Positions 44,250 through 53,465 of a DNA stretch of 64,000 bases are shown here, in pieces; positions within the stretch are counted from its first letter, which is position 1, and every line of letters begins with the position of its first letter. The translations under genes and the position numbers were made by a program. Source of the stretch: Pseudomonadales bacterium (GTDB lineage: Bacteria; Pseudomonadota; Gammaproteobacteria; Pseudomonadales; Pseudohongiellaceae); the NCBI GenBank assembly GCA_024234395.1, contig JACKOH010000001.1:825001-889000 (forward strand), written 5' to 3'. The notes under the pieces are model-generated. The model ran no database searches. It was not told the origin of the DNA and saw nothing but the letters and a program-made list of their open reading frames with translations.

Positions 44250-44762
44250 TCAGTTCCGACAGCTGGAGGGCCGGGTCAGATTGGGGCCCAGTCGCTGCTC
44301 CAGCCGCGCCAGCTGGGAGCAGGAGATACCTGGATTACCGGTCAGAATGACGGCATTGAGACCGGGCATGGCAAACAGGGGGGAAATATCGGTAATTACG
44401 TTGTCCGGCAGGCTCAGACCGCGTAACCGTGACAACTCGGCGAGAGGCTGCAGGTCGGAAATCCGGTTGGCGGCCAGGTCCAGGAACTGCAGGCCGGCCA
44501 GTTGCCCGATGCCACGCAGATCGCTGATCTCGGCGGCAGGGCAGGCCAGTACGGTCAATTCCGCGACGTCCTGAATGCTGCCCTGGTTGAGCGCCAGGTT
44601 GAGACAGCCCTGCAGACCCGAATCTGCCACCTGGCGGGTTCCTTCGGGAAAACGGGGATCGTAAATCGACCGGTTATTAACAGTGACGGCGAACTGACGG
44701 GAACAGCCGGCCAGACTGAGCAATATTGCCAGGGTCAGCAGTATTGGGCTGGTGGCGGACAA
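44250..44762 (-). CDS. small lipoprotein with leucine-rich repeats
   Basis: 170 residues from a TTG start (AGGA upstream; no ATG nearby). The signal peptide ends in the lipobox SLAGC (Cys20). The second half has about three leucine-rich repeats with the LxxLxxLxLxxNxIxDLxPL pattern (GLQFLDLAANRISDLQPLAE, LRGLSLPDNVITDISPL), the SDS22-like type used in protein binding. There is a pair of Cys in the N-terminal cap (GCLNLAL, LACPA). Function unknown; probably an outer-membrane or periplasmic binding protein. Confidence 0.75.
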   Translation of the reverse strand: MSATSPILLTLAILLSLAGCSRQFAVTVNNRSIYDPRFPEGTRQVADSGLQGCLNLALNQGSIQDVAELTVLACPAAEISDLRGIGQLAGLQFLDLAANRISDLQPLAELSRLRGLSLPDNVITDISPLFAMPGLNAVILTGNPGISCSQLARLEQRLGPNLTRPSSCRN

Positions 44763-45009
44763 ACGGTCAGGGTTCCTGTAACAGTTTCAATGGCCGGTTT
44801 TACCCCGGAATTTCCGGATCATACCCCAAGTCAGGCAGGGCTTGGTAGCGGACCGGGATATCGCCTGCCCGGTCGAGAGCCCGGGGCCGGGCCTGATCTG
44901 TGCGGCGGGTCACCGGCGGATGCTGGCAATTCCGGGTCAGGGCGGTTAGTATGCCGCCACTATGCACAGCATACTTCAAACGCCCCGGTGCAAGGGCAAG
45001 GATTAGTTT

Positions 45010-45708
45010 ATGAATATGGTAAAAACTCTCGGTTTCTGTTCGCTGATATCGCTGGTCGGACTGGCTAACAGCGGCCTGGCCCAGGACGTTGATCTGCAGA
45101 ACGAAGATAACCGCATTGCTTACAGTATCGGAGTTAACATCGGGCAGAATCTGGTGCAGCAGCAGCTGCTCGAGGATCTGGATTTCGAGGCTTTTGTGAT
45201 GGGGCTGCGGGATCTTGTCAATGGCGAACCGCAATTGAGTAATGAAGAGATCATTGCTTCAATCCAGACTTTCCAGCAACGCATGATGGAGCGCCAGAAT
45301 GCAGAGCGGGATGCTGCGCGTTCTTACGGCGAGGAATTTCTGGCTGCCAATGCCGAAAAGGACGGTGTCGTCGTTCTGGATTCCGGGCTGCAGTATCTGG
45401 TGCTGGAGTCGGGTGACAATGGCGCTGAATCACCTTCCGCAACGGATTCGGTGCTGGCCCATTATCACGGCACACTGATAGACGGTTCGGTTTTTGACAG
45501 TTCGGTCGATCGCGGCGAGCCGGCCCAGTTTGCTCTCAATCAGGTTATCCCCGGCTGGACGGAAGCGTTGCAGCTGATGAAGGTAGGTGACAAGTGGCGC
45601 ATTTTTATTCCCTACGAGCTGGCCTATGGTGAGCAGGGAATTCCTGGAGCCATCCCCCCGTTTGCCACGCTGATCTTCGATGTGGAGCTGCTGGAAGTCA
45701 ATCCGTAA
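45010..45708 (+). CDS. FKBP-type peptidyl-prolyl isomerase (FkpA/Mip-like), periplasmic
   Basis: 232 residues with signal peptide (cleavage after GLAQ). Residues 30-110 form the helical dimerisation domain with the typical IAYSIGVNIGQNLVQQ and NEEIIASIQTFQQRMMER; the C-terminal FKBP domain has VLAHYHGTLIDGSVFDSS, VIPGWTEALQLMKVGDKWR and IPPFATLIFDVELLEV. The catalytic-site aromatic and acidic residues are kept. Chaperone for periplasmic and outer-membrane proteins. 23 nt upstream of the aminopeptidase gene. Confidence 0.94.
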   Translation: MNMVKTLGFCSLISLVGLANSGLAQDVDLQNEDNRIAYSIGVNIGQNLVQQQLLEDLDFEAFVMGLRDLVNGEPQLSNEEIIASIQTFQQRMMERQNAERDAARSYGEEFLAANAEKDGVVVLDSGLQYLVLESGDNGAESPSATDSVLAHYHGTLIDGSVFDSSVDRGEPAQFALNQVIPGWTEALQLMKVGDKWRIFIPYELAYGEQGIPGAIPPFATLIFDVELLEVNP

Positions 45709-45731
45709 TCGGAATCGACCCCGGGGAGTGA

Positions 45732-47030
45732 ATGGACAAGCAGCAATTCAACACCGGCCTGCTGGCCTTCATCGAGGCTTCGCCAACCCCGTTTCACGCC
45801 GTTGAAACCATGACCGCGATGCTCGAGAAGGCTGGCTTCCAGCCTCTCGACGAGCGTGACCGCTGGGCTCTCCAGGACGGCGCCAGCTATGTGGTCCGGC
45901 GTGGTGGTTCCCTGCTGGCCTTCCGGTTGGGCGGGGACTCGCTGACTGACGAAGGCGTGCATCTGGCTGGAGCACACACCGACAGTCCCGGCCTGAAAAT
46001 CAAACCGGTGGCAGAACGCCAGTCGCAGGGCTACCTGCAACTGGGGGTGGAGGTCTACGGCGGCGCACTGCTCAATCCCTGGTTCGATCGCGACCTGTCG
46101 CTGGCCGGCAAAGTTTCGTTTCTCGACCGCTCAGGAGCCGTCAGGACCAGCCTGATAAATTTCCGGCGCCCCATCGCAGTCATACCTAGTCTGGCCATTC
46201 ACCTCGACCGCGAAGTCAATAAAAATCGCAGTATCGACGCGCAGAAACATCTGCCGCCAGTGGTGATGAAACTGGCCTCCGGGCAGGAGATTTCGTTTGA
46301 GGCGATCGTGCTGGAGCAGTTACGCACTGAACATGGCCTGACCGACGCGGAGCGGATCCTGTCCCACGAGCTGTTCCTGTATGACACCCAGGCACCAGCC
46401 CTGGTCGGTCTGAACAATGAATTTATCGCCAGCGCCCGGCTGGACAACCTGCTGAGCTGTTATCTGATTACCCGCAGTCTGCTGGACAGCAGCGGTCGCC
46501 ATACCTCGGTGATGGTCTGCAACGATCACGAGGAGGTCGGCAGTGCCTCCGCATCCGGTGCCCAGGGGCCATTCCTCAAGTCGGTCCTGCAGCGTCTGGT
46601 GGCCCGACAATCGACCGAGGCCGATGCCCTGGAACGGACCTGCCGCAATTCCCTGTTTCTTTCCATCGATAATGCCCATGGCGTGCACCCCAATTACGCA
46701 GAGCTTCATGATCCTGCACACGGACCGGGTCTCAATGCGGGGCCGGTGATCAAGATCAATGCCAATCAGCGCTATGCCAGCAACACCGAGTCGGTGGCCA
46801 GCTTTCGCGCCTACTGTGATCGGGCCGGAGTGCAGTCCCAGGCATTTGTAATGCGCAGCGATCTGGCCTGTGGCAGCACCATCGGACCGATCACCGCCAC
46901 TGAGACCGGTATTGCCACGGTGGATGTGGGAGTACCGACTTTTGCCATGCATTCCATTCGGGAACTGGCCGGTGCCGACGATGGCGAGCAGCTGTCCCGG
47001 GTGGTCACTGCATTTTACGACCGACTCTGA
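45732..47030 (+). CDS. M18-family aminopeptidase (aspartyl aminopeptidase type)
   Basis: 432 residues. Dinuclear zinc peptidase that removes N-terminal residues, preferring acidic ones in characterised relatives. The metal ligands are in AGAHTDSPGLKIKP (His, Asp), ARLDNLLSCYL (Asp), CNDHEEVGSASASG (Glu pair) and the C-terminal AMHSIREL (His). It corresponds to apeB of Pseudomonas. Its stop overlaps the 3' end of mnmC on the opposite strand by 16 nt. Confidence 0.94.
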   Translation: MDKQQFNTGLLAFIEASPTPFHAVETMTAMLEKAGFQPLDERDRWALQDGASYVVRRGGSLLAFRLGGDSLTDEGVHLAGAHTDSPGLKIKPVAERQSQGYLQLGVEVYGGALLNPWFDRDLSLAGKVSFLDRSGAVRTSLINFRRPIAVIPSLAIHLDREVNKNRSIDAQKHLPPVVMKLASGQEISFEAIVLEQLRTEHGLTDAERILSHELFLYDTQAPALVGLNNEFIASARLDNLLSCYLITRSLLDSSGRHTSVMVCNDHEEVGSASASGAQGPFLKSVLQRLVARQSTEADALERTCRNSLFLSIDNAHGVHPNYAELHDPAHGPGLNAGPVIKINANQRYASNTESVASFRAYCDRAGVQSQAFVMRSDLACGSTIGPITATETGIATVDVGVPTFAMHSIRELAGADDGEQLSRVVTAFYDRL

Positions 47031-49018
47031 GCCGCAGGCGATACCTGCTGTTTTTTCAATTCACGGATGATAAAGCGGGCCGGGTTCAGGCAGTCCACCT
47101 GTGACTGCGGCAGTGGCGGCAGTTCCCCGCTCACCGGACAGGAAGCCATTCCGTAGGAGCCGTGGGCCACATTGATGAATAACCCGGGCCAGTGGCGGGC
47201 AGTGTCTTCGCAGACGGTGCTGGCGTCCCGCGCCAGGGGCGCGTAAACCCGAACGAAGTCCGCGTAGTCCGGTAGTGGGCCTACCACCGGAAAGTAATCA
47301 CCCGAATTGCAGCGAACCGATGCCCGCGACTCAGGCAGGAGCGGAACAGTAAGCCCGGCGAATGCCGCCAGGGCTCCGGACAGGTTGTCCCGGTCCGCGG
47401 CCTGGCTGTCCTCGATGAAGGTCTGATGCGGGGAATAACTGGCGCCGATACTGTGACGATGCTGCAGGGCGGGGCAGAGATAGCGATCCGCCACCACCGG
47501 CATCCGCAGTATTTCGCTGTCCGCCGTCGAGCCGGCCTGTGACAGCTGTCCAGCCACTGGCAGCAGTGGCAGAAACCCACAGTGAGGCAGGCTCGCCGCC
47601 TGGTAACTGTTGGCGATGACCACCACCGGTGTTTCCACCAGCAAACCAGCGCCGCCACAAACCTGCCAGCCGGATTCCTGCCATTGCAGGCCGGTGACCG
47701 GCTGGCCGGTCAGCAGTGTCAGTTGTGTCGGCGGAATGGCCGCCAGGTAAGCCGCGCACAGGGCAGCAGGTTGCAACCAGCCGCCGCCGGGCAGCCACAG
47801 GGCGGCGGCAGACAAGGGCAGACCCGCCCTGGCGCTGGCCTGACTGCGTGACAGTGGCGACAGGAACCGCTCGCTGTAGTAAGCGTCGGGCTGTTCTGAC
47901 AGTTTCAACAGTCCACTGCGCCCGGCCGTTGGCTGTCGTAATACGCCACTGGCGTGCCAGCCGATATCGGAGTCCTGTTGCAGGCCGCTGAACTGACGGT
48001 TGGCGAACAGTACCGCCTGCAGGTAGAAACGCGACTGCGGATCAAGGCTGGCAGCCAGGCGTGGTTGCAGAACCGCCTGGGGATTTCCCGAAGCGGCACT
48101 GGCAATGGTGTCGGCCGCATCAATAAGTGTCACCTGCCACCCTTTCCGTGCGAGGCTGTAGGCGGTGCTGCAACCGGCCAGTCCGGCACCGATAATGGTG
48201 GCGGCCTGCCGCTGGTAGGTTGCCGGACGATAACGAAACCAGGCGGGATTCGACGCGCCGCTGAGGTCAGCGACCGTTGCTGACGCCGGCCTGCTGGCCA
48301 CCAGCATTTCCCGTTTATTGCCAAAGCCGGGGCGTTTCTCCAGGGTGAAACCGGCATCGGCGAGATTGCGCCTGACCAGTCCCGCCACACTGTAAGTGCT
48401 GACAGTAGCGAGCGGTCTGCTTGACTGCCACATCTGCTGCGCCAGCCCGGCAGTCCACAGGCCGGGATTTTTTGCCGGGGCGAATCCATCCATGAACCAG
48501 CAGTCCACCGTTGCCGGTCGATTGGCAAGGAGTTCGACCATTCCCGTCCCGGCGTCACCGAAATAAAGATCCAGGGTCAGGTTTCCGGTCAGGCAGTACC
48601 GATGCAGACCGCCGGAGTGATCTATGTAGACATCCAGCAGCTGTCGACGCCAGGTCTCCAGTTCCGGCCACTGCGCCAATGCCCGTTCCAGGTCGGCGTG
48701 AGTCAGCGGATGCTTCTCAAATGCCAGGTAGTGCAGTCGCAGATTGCTGGCGGCCAGTCGCTCAAACAGGCGCCAGGTCAACAGGAAGTTCAGGCCGGTG
48801 CCGAATCCCAGTTCCACCAGGTTGAACGGTGTACGGTAATCGGGCCATGCCTGCCAGCGACCGGGCAGCCCATTGCCGGCCAGGAACACGTGTTCACTTT
48901 CCGCCAGACCACCCTGGCTGGAAAAATAAATGTCGTCGAACTGGCTGGAGACCGGCTGGCCGCTTTCCAGCCAGGTGATTGTGGCGTTTTTCAGGTCAGG
49001 CAATGGGGTGCTCCACAA
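47015..49018 (-). CDS. mnmC: bifunctional tRNA 5-methylaminomethyl-2-thiouridine enzyme MnmC
   Basis: 667 residues from a TTG with AAGG 5 nt upstream. The N-terminal MnmD domain is a SAM methyltransferase (NLVELGFGTGLNFLLTWRLF, WFMDGFAPAKNPGLW). The C-terminal MnmC1 domain is an FAD oxidoreductase starting TIIGAGLAGCSTAYSLARKG, with AASGNPQAVLQPRL. Together they finish mnm5s2U34 from cmnm5U in certain tRNAs, including tRNA-Lys(UUU). Convergent with the aminopeptidase gene. Confidence 0.94.
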   Translation of the reverse strand: MWSTPLPDLKNATITWLESGQPVSSQFDDIYFSSQGGLAESEHVFLAGNGLPGRWQAWPDYRTPFNLVELGFGTGLNFLLTWRLFERLAASNLRLHYLAFEKHPLTHADLERALAQWPELETWRRQLLDVYIDHSGGLHRYCLTGNLTLDLYFGDAGTGMVELLANRPATVDCWFMDGFAPAKNPGLWTAGLAQQMWQSSRPLATVSTYSVAGLVRRNLADAGFTLEKRPGFGNKREMLVASRPASATVADLSGASNPAWFRYRPATYQRQAATIIGAGLAGCSTAYSLARKGWQVTLIDAADTIASAASGNPQAVLQPRLAASLDPQSRFYLQAVLFANRQFSGLQQDSDIGWHASGVLRQPTAGRSGLLKLSEQPDAYYSERFLSPLSRSQASARAGLPLSAAALWLPGGGWLQPAALCAAYLAAIPPTQLTLLTGQPVTGLQWQESGWQVCGGAGLLVETPVVVIANSYQAASLPHCGFLPLLPVAGQLSQAGSTADSEILRMPVVADRYLCPALQHRHSIGASYSPHQTFIEDSQAADRDNLSGALAAFAGLTVPLLPESRASVRCNSGDYFPVVGPLPDYADFVRVYAPLARDASTVCEDTARHWPGLFINVAHGSYGMASCPVSGELPPLPQSQVDCLNPARFIIRELKKQQVSPAAQSRS

Positions 49019-49427
49019 GATTACCTTGTTGTGCGCAAGTCAACAGTATTCTCTTCGAGTTGTCCAGAAATCGGGCACCTGGTGTCCGTGTTCCAAGGTA
49101 ACGGATTCTGTCAGTCTCTCGCCAGGGGTGAAATTCAAGGTGTGCTGTTCGAGCAGTGCTTATCGCTGAGGATCACAGACGTACCCCCCCTGTGCCCGAC
49201 CACAGTGGATGGCGAAGGTGCGGAACACGCTGCAGCGGTTATTGAGCCTTGTTCACCACGTCCCTGTCTCGAACGTCCTCATGAACTGACACGGCCCACA
49301 TCCTTGCCGCCGCCGTGGATTAATCAGGTCGACACATTTTAAGAGTTTGTGGGCAGTAGATTCTGTTCGTTAATACGGTAAAATGCCGCCTTGTTTCAAG
49401 ACTTGGCAGGAAACGGGACGGCTGTGT
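49019..49427. other. 409-nt region between mnmC and prfB
   Basis: No convincing gene. It must contain the prfB-lysS promoter and the mnmC promoter. The purine-pyrimidine step GTTAATACGGTAAAATG near 49370 could be a -10 region for prfB. Open frames crossing the region are either antisense extensions of mnmC or short and without start sites. Confidence 0.5.
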
Positions 49428-50523
49428 ATGGAAATCAACTCGCAACTGGCACTGGTGAAAGACTACCGGGAACGATCCAATCTGCTCCGGGGGTTTCTTT
49501 GACTACGCTGAAAAGAAGGATCGGCTTGCCGAAGTAGAGCTGGAACTTGGCGAGGGTTCGGTCTGGGACAATCCGGAACGGGCTCAGGCGCTGGGTCGGG
49601 AGCGGGCCGAACTCGAGCTGGTGGTGGGTACGCTGGATGCGCTCAGTTCCGGTCTGACCGATATCGAGGATCTGCTGACCCTGTCCAGCGAGGAGAATGA
49701 TCCGGATCTGTTGCAGGAGTCGGTAAAGGACCTTCAGGACCTGGGTCGCCAGCTGGAGAAGCTGGAATTCCGTCGTATGTTCTCCGGACCGATGGACGAA
49801 GCCAATGCCTACCTGGATATTCAGGCCGGTTCCGGTGGTACCGAGGCCCAGGACTGGGCGGAAATGCTGTTGCGCATGTATCTGCGCTGGGGCGAGGACA
49901 AGGGCTTCAACGTGGAACTGGTGGAAGTTTCGGCCGGTGAAGTCGCCGGCATCAAGAGTGCCACTATCTATTTCAGCGGTGAGTTCGCATTCGGATGGTT
50001 GCGCACCGAAACCGGAGTACACCGACTGGTCCGCAAATCGCCATTTGATTCCGGCAACCGGCGGCATACCTCGTTTGCCTCGGTTTTCGTCTCGCCGGAG
50101 GTGGAAGACGATATTGAAATCGACCTGGACATGTCCGACGTGCGTGTGGATACCTACCGCTCCAGTGGTGCCGGCGGTCAGCACGTTAACAAGACTGACT
50201 CTGCTATCCGCCTGACCCATGAACCTACCGGAATCGTCGTGCAGTGCCAGAGCCAGCGTTCCCAGCACAAGAACCGGGATATGGCGATCAAGCAGCTCAA
50301 AGCCAAGCTCTACGAGATGGAAGAGCTCAAGCGCAAGGAAAACATGCAGTCGATCGAAGATGCCAAGGCCGATATCGGCTGGGGCAGTCAGATACGCTCG
50401 TATGTACTCGATCAGTCACGCATCAAGGATTTGCGTACCGGAGTGGAAAATACCAATACCGGCGCAGTACTTGATGGTGACCTGGACAAATTTATCGAAG
50501 CAAGTTTAAAGATGGGATTATAG
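49428..50523 (+). CDS. prfB: peptide chain release factor 2, made by programmed +1 frameshift
   Basis: The ATG at 49428 opens 24 codons ending RGFL and then TGA (49500-49502). Shifting +1 at CTT-TGA-C continues DYAEKKDRLAEVELELGEGS to the end at 50523: 364 residues, the RF2 length. RF2 reads UGA and UAA; the RF2 recognition motif SPF is in LVRKSPFDSGNRRHTSF, and the GGQ loop is in SSGAGGQHVNKTDSAIRLT. Scanning programs would start this gene too late. It is followed 9 nt later by lysS, the usual prfB-lysS operon. Confidence 0.97.
49487..49503 (+). promoter_or_regulatory. prfB autoregulatory +1 frameshift site
   Basis: CCGGGGGTTTCTTTGAC has the three required parts: a Shine-Dalgarno-like GGGGG a few bases before the slip site, the slippery CTT codon and the in-frame TGA followed by C. 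When RF2 is scarce, ribosomes pause at the TGA and slip to the +1 frame, making more RF2. Confidence 0.96.
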
Positions 50524-50532
50524 GCGGAAAGA

Positions 50533-52017
50533 ATGACCGAACATCTGGATGACAATCAGCTGATCAGCTTGCGTCGGGACAAGCTCGCCAGTATCAGAGC
50601 CAGGCGAAACGCGTTCCCCAATGACTTTCGACGCGATATCGTGGCACTGGAGCTGGACAATCAGTTTGGCGACAAGGATCGCGAGCAGCTCGACAGCATC
50701 GGACATGTTGCCAGGGTTGCAGGGCGGGTGATCCGCATGCGCGGACCGTTCCTGGTGATCCAGGACGAGACCGGTCCGATACAGCTTTACCTGAACAATA
50801 AGACCCTGTCTGAAGATCAGGCGGCGGAGCTCAAGCTGCTCGACCTTGGCGATATTATCGGCGCCGAGGGCGTGGTATTCCGCACCGGCAAGGGCGAGCT
50901 GACTGTTCGGGTGGACAGCTTTCTGCTGCTGACGAAATCACTGCGCCCGTTGCCCGATAAGTTCAAGGGCCTCACCGATACGGAAGTCAGATACAGGCAG
51001 CGATACCTGGATCTGATCATGAATGAAAAATCCAGATCGGTATTTACTGTCCGTTCCAGAATTGTGGGGTTTCTGCGCCGGTACTTTTCCGAGCATGGTT
51101 TCATGGAAGTCGAGACCCCGATGATGCACCTGATTCCCGGCGGCGCAACGGCGCGTCCTTTTGTGACTCATCACAACGCGCTGGACCAGGAGATGTACCT
51201 GCGAATCGCGCCGGAACTGTTTCTGAAGCGGCTGGTGGTGGGTGGCTTCGAGCGGGTATTTGAGATCAACCGCAGTTTCCGTAACGAGGGACTCTCCACC
51301 CGCCACAATCCGGAATTCACAATGCTGGAGTTTTATCAGGCTTATGCGGATTATGAAGATCTCATGGACCTGACCGAAGACCTGTTCCGGCGTCTGGCGG
51401 TGGAGGTTATCGGTACCCCGGCGATTACCTACCAGGGTTCGGACTATGACCTGTCCCAGCCGTTTGACCGGCTGTCGGTAAATGACGCGATATTAAAATA
51501 TTGCCCGGGTGTCAGTGCGGATGATCTGGAAGACCGTGGCGCGGCTCAGGCGCTTGCAGAACGCTTCGGGGTCGCCGTCGATGCCAGTATGGGTATCGGC
51601 AAGATCGTGATGGAGATTTTTGAGGAAAAAGTGGAGCACCAGCTGGACCGGCCAACCTTCATTACTTCCTATCCCACCGAGGTATCTCCGCTGGCGCGTC
51701 GCAATGATGAGAACCCGGATATTACCGATCGTTTCGAGCTGATTATCGGCGGCCGGGAAATGGCGAACGGCTTTTCCGAATTGAACGACGCCGAAGACCA
51801 GGCGGAACGGTTTCGCGCCCAGGCCCAACGCAAGGATGCCGGTGATCACGAGGCCATGCACTACGACGACGATTACATCACCGCACTCGAGTACGGAATG
51901 CCGCCGACCGCCGGGGAGGGTATCGGCGTGGATCGGCTGGTCATGCTGTTTACCGATTCCCCGTCAATCCGGGACGTCCTGCTGTTCCCGCACATGCGCC
52001 CGCAACACGACGACTGA
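50533..52017 (+). CDS. lysS: lysyl-tRNA synthetase (class II)
   Basis: 494 residues. N-terminal OB-fold anticodon domain (VARVAGRVIRMRGPFLVIQD), then class II motif 1 (GFMEVETPMMHLIPGG), motif 2 (VFEINRSFRNEGLSTRHNPE) and motif 3 (GIGVDRLVMLFTDSPSIRD). It charges tRNA-Lys, a gene for which is also in this window. Directly follows prfB with a GGCGGAAAG ribosome site. Confidence 0.97.
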   Translation: MTEHLDDNQLISLRRDKLASIRARRNAFPNDFRRDIVALELDNQFGDKDREQLDSIGHVARVAGRVIRMRGPFLVIQDETGPIQLYLNNKTLSEDQAAELKLLDLGDIIGAEGVVFRTGKGELTVRVDSFLLLTKSLRPLPDKFKGLTDTEVRYRQRYLDLIMNEKSRSVFTVRSRIVGFLRRYFSEHGFMEVETPMMHLIPGGATARPFVTHHNALDQEMYLRIAPELFLKRLVVGGFERVFEINRSFRNEGLSTRHNPEFTMLEFYQAYADYEDLMDLTEDLFRRLAVEVIGTPAITYQGSDYDLSQPFDRLSVNDAILKYCPGVSADDLEDRGAAQALAERFGVAVDASMGIGKIVMEIFEEKVEHQLDRPTFITSYPTEVSPLARRNDENPDITDRFELIIGGREMANGFSELNDAEDQAERFRAQAQRKDAGDHEAMHYDDDYITALEYGMPPTAGEGIGVDRLVMLFTDSPSIRDVLLFPHMRPQHDD

Positions 52018-52025
52018 CGGCGGTC

Positions 52026-52727
52026 ATGGCAGACTTCGACAGCTCCCGGATCCGGCTGCACGAGTCATGGAAAGACCAGTTGATGGCCGAATTTCAGCAG
52101 CCCTACATGCAGGAGCTGCGCGCGTTTCTGGCCGAGCAGAAGAGCCTGGGCCGGACTGTCTATCCACCCGGGCCGTTGATCTTCAATGCCCTGAATTCGA
52201 CCCCGTTCGAGCGGGTCAAGGTGGTGATCCTGGGCCAGGATCCCTATCACGGACCAGGACAGGCACACGGGCTGTGTTTCTCGGTGAATCCAGGCGTTCA
52301 GGTCCCGCCTTCACTGCAGAATATAGTTAAGGAACTGCAGACCGATCTGGGCCTGCCACGGCCGTCCCATGGCTGTCTGAGCAGCTGGGCGGAGCAGGGC
52401 GTCCTGCTGTTGAATGCGGTGCTGACCGTGGAAAACGGCAGGCCGGCGTCGCACCAGGGCAAGGGCTGGGAACGCTTCACCGATGCGGTCGTCGAGCGGA
52501 TCAATTCGGGCCGGGAGCACGTGGTATTTCTGTTGTGGGGTGCCTATGCGCAGCGCAAGGGTGCCATAATCGACAGCCGCCGGCATCTGGTCCTGAAAGC
52601 GCCGCATCCTTCGCCCCTGTCTGCCAGCCGGGGATTCTTCGGCTGCCGGCATTTTTCCCGCGCCAATGCCTACCTGGAAGCCAATGGGCAGCAACCGGTG
52701 GACTGGTCGTTACCGGAAGTCGCCTGA
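52026..52727 (+). CDS. ung: uracil-DNA glycosylase
   Basis: 233 residues. The water-activating loop is GQDPYHGPGQAHGLCFSV with the catalytic Asp and His, and the minor-groove loop is HPSPLSASRGFFGCRHFSRAN with the second catalytic His. LLLNAVLTVE and VVFLLWGAYAQRKG are further family blocks. It removes uracil from DNA. 8 nt after lysS, same strand, so probably in the same transcript. Confidence 0.97.
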   Translation: MADFDSSRIRLHESWKDQLMAEFQQPYMQELRAFLAEQKSLGRTVYPPGPLIFNALNSTPFERVKVVILGQDPYHGPGQAHGLCFSVNPGVQVPPSLQNIVKELQTDLGLPRPSHGCLSSWAEQGVLLLNAVLTVENGRPASHQGKGWERFTDAVVERINSGREHVVFLLWGAYAQRKGAIIDSRRHLVLKAPHPSPLSASRGFFGCRHFSRANAYLEANGQQPVDWSLPEVA

Positions 52728-52752
52728 GCGGTGCCGGGCCGGGAGTGTCAGT

Positions 52753-53109
52753 TCAGTCGCCGTGGTAGCGGCAGCCGCTGGTACAGGTTTCCCGGATTTC
52801 GATCTCGTCCAGTTGCGGCAGACGTGGCAGCAGTCGTTGCCAGATCCAGCGCGCCAGATTCTCACTGGTCGGGTTCTCCAGTCCCTCGATCTCGTTCAGG
52901 TAGTAATGATCCAGTTGTTCGCGAATGGGTTTGAAGGCGGTGGAAAGATCGGCAAAATCCATCACCCAGCCGGATTTTTCACCCACCGGTCCGGAGACGG
53001 TGATACGGACCCGGAACGAATGGCCATGGAGGCGGGCACACTTGTGGCCGGTCGGGACATTGGGCAGCCGATGGGCCGCTTCGAAGGTGAATTCCTTGTA
53101 TATTTTCAT
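52753..53109 (-). CDS. queD: 6-carboxy-5,6,7,8-tetrahydropterin synthase
   Basis: 118 residues from the ATG at 53109 (MKIYKEFTFEAAHRLPNVPT); 32 codons upstream in the same frame are not in the family. Zinc histidines are in EAAHRLP and CARLHGHSF; the catalytic Cys is in GHKCARLHG; the C-terminal block is ENPTSENLARWIW and RETCTSGCRY. It makes CPH4, the QueE substrate, so with queE and queC three of the preQ0 steps are in the window. Divergent from the tRNA-Val gene. Confidence 0.94.
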   Translation of the reverse strand: MKIYKEFTFEAAHRLPNVPTGHKCARLHGHSFRVRITVSGPVGEKSGWVMDFADLSTAFKPIREQLDHYYLNEIEGLENPTSENLARWIWQRLLPRLPQLDEIEIRETCTSGCRYHGD

Positions 53110-53304
53110 GAGCTTGTTGCAGTGCGCTGCCAGCAGGATTTCCGGACGCGCCATACTACTTCCCAGGATAGGTTCCGACAAGACCCGGCAGGTCCTTTGC
53201 CGCAACCCGGGAATTCAATCTGAGGGCGACGCCGATGCAGGGATTTATTGACATAAACCGGCAAGTCGGTACAATGCGCGTCTCCCTTTGCAGCGGGTTG
53301 CAAT

Positions 53305-53380
53305 GGGTGGTTAGCTCAGCTGGGAGAGCGTCGCCCTTACAAGGCGAATGTCGGGGGTTCAAATCCCTCACCACCCACCA
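53305..53380 (+). tRNA. tRNA-Val (anticodon TAC)
   Basis: 76 nt. Acceptor GGGTGGT/ACCACCC, D-arm AGCTCAGCTGGGAGAGC, anticodon loop CTTACAA on stem TCGCC/GGCGA, T-loop GTTCAAATC, discriminator A, CCA encoded. Anticodon TAC reads GUA/GUG valine codons. Confidence 0.97.
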
Positions 53381-53388
53381 GTTACTCT

Positions 53389-53424
53389 AGGTTTACCAAG
53401 AGGTTTACCCAGAGGGTTACCAGG
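53389..53424 (+). repeat. 12-nt tandem repeat, three copies
   Basis: Units aggtttaccaag, aggtttacccag and agggttaccagg lie end to end starting 8 nt after the tRNA-Val CCA. A partial copy may overlap the tRNA 3' end. Confidence 0.8.
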
Positions 53425-53465
53425 GCTGATTTTCTGGCAGGGATTAACAACCTGCTCTGAAACAG

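Noticed and set aside
49428..49502. prfB as a pseudogene because of the early TGA
   Set aside because: The TGA is the known RF2 frameshift stop with all required elements.
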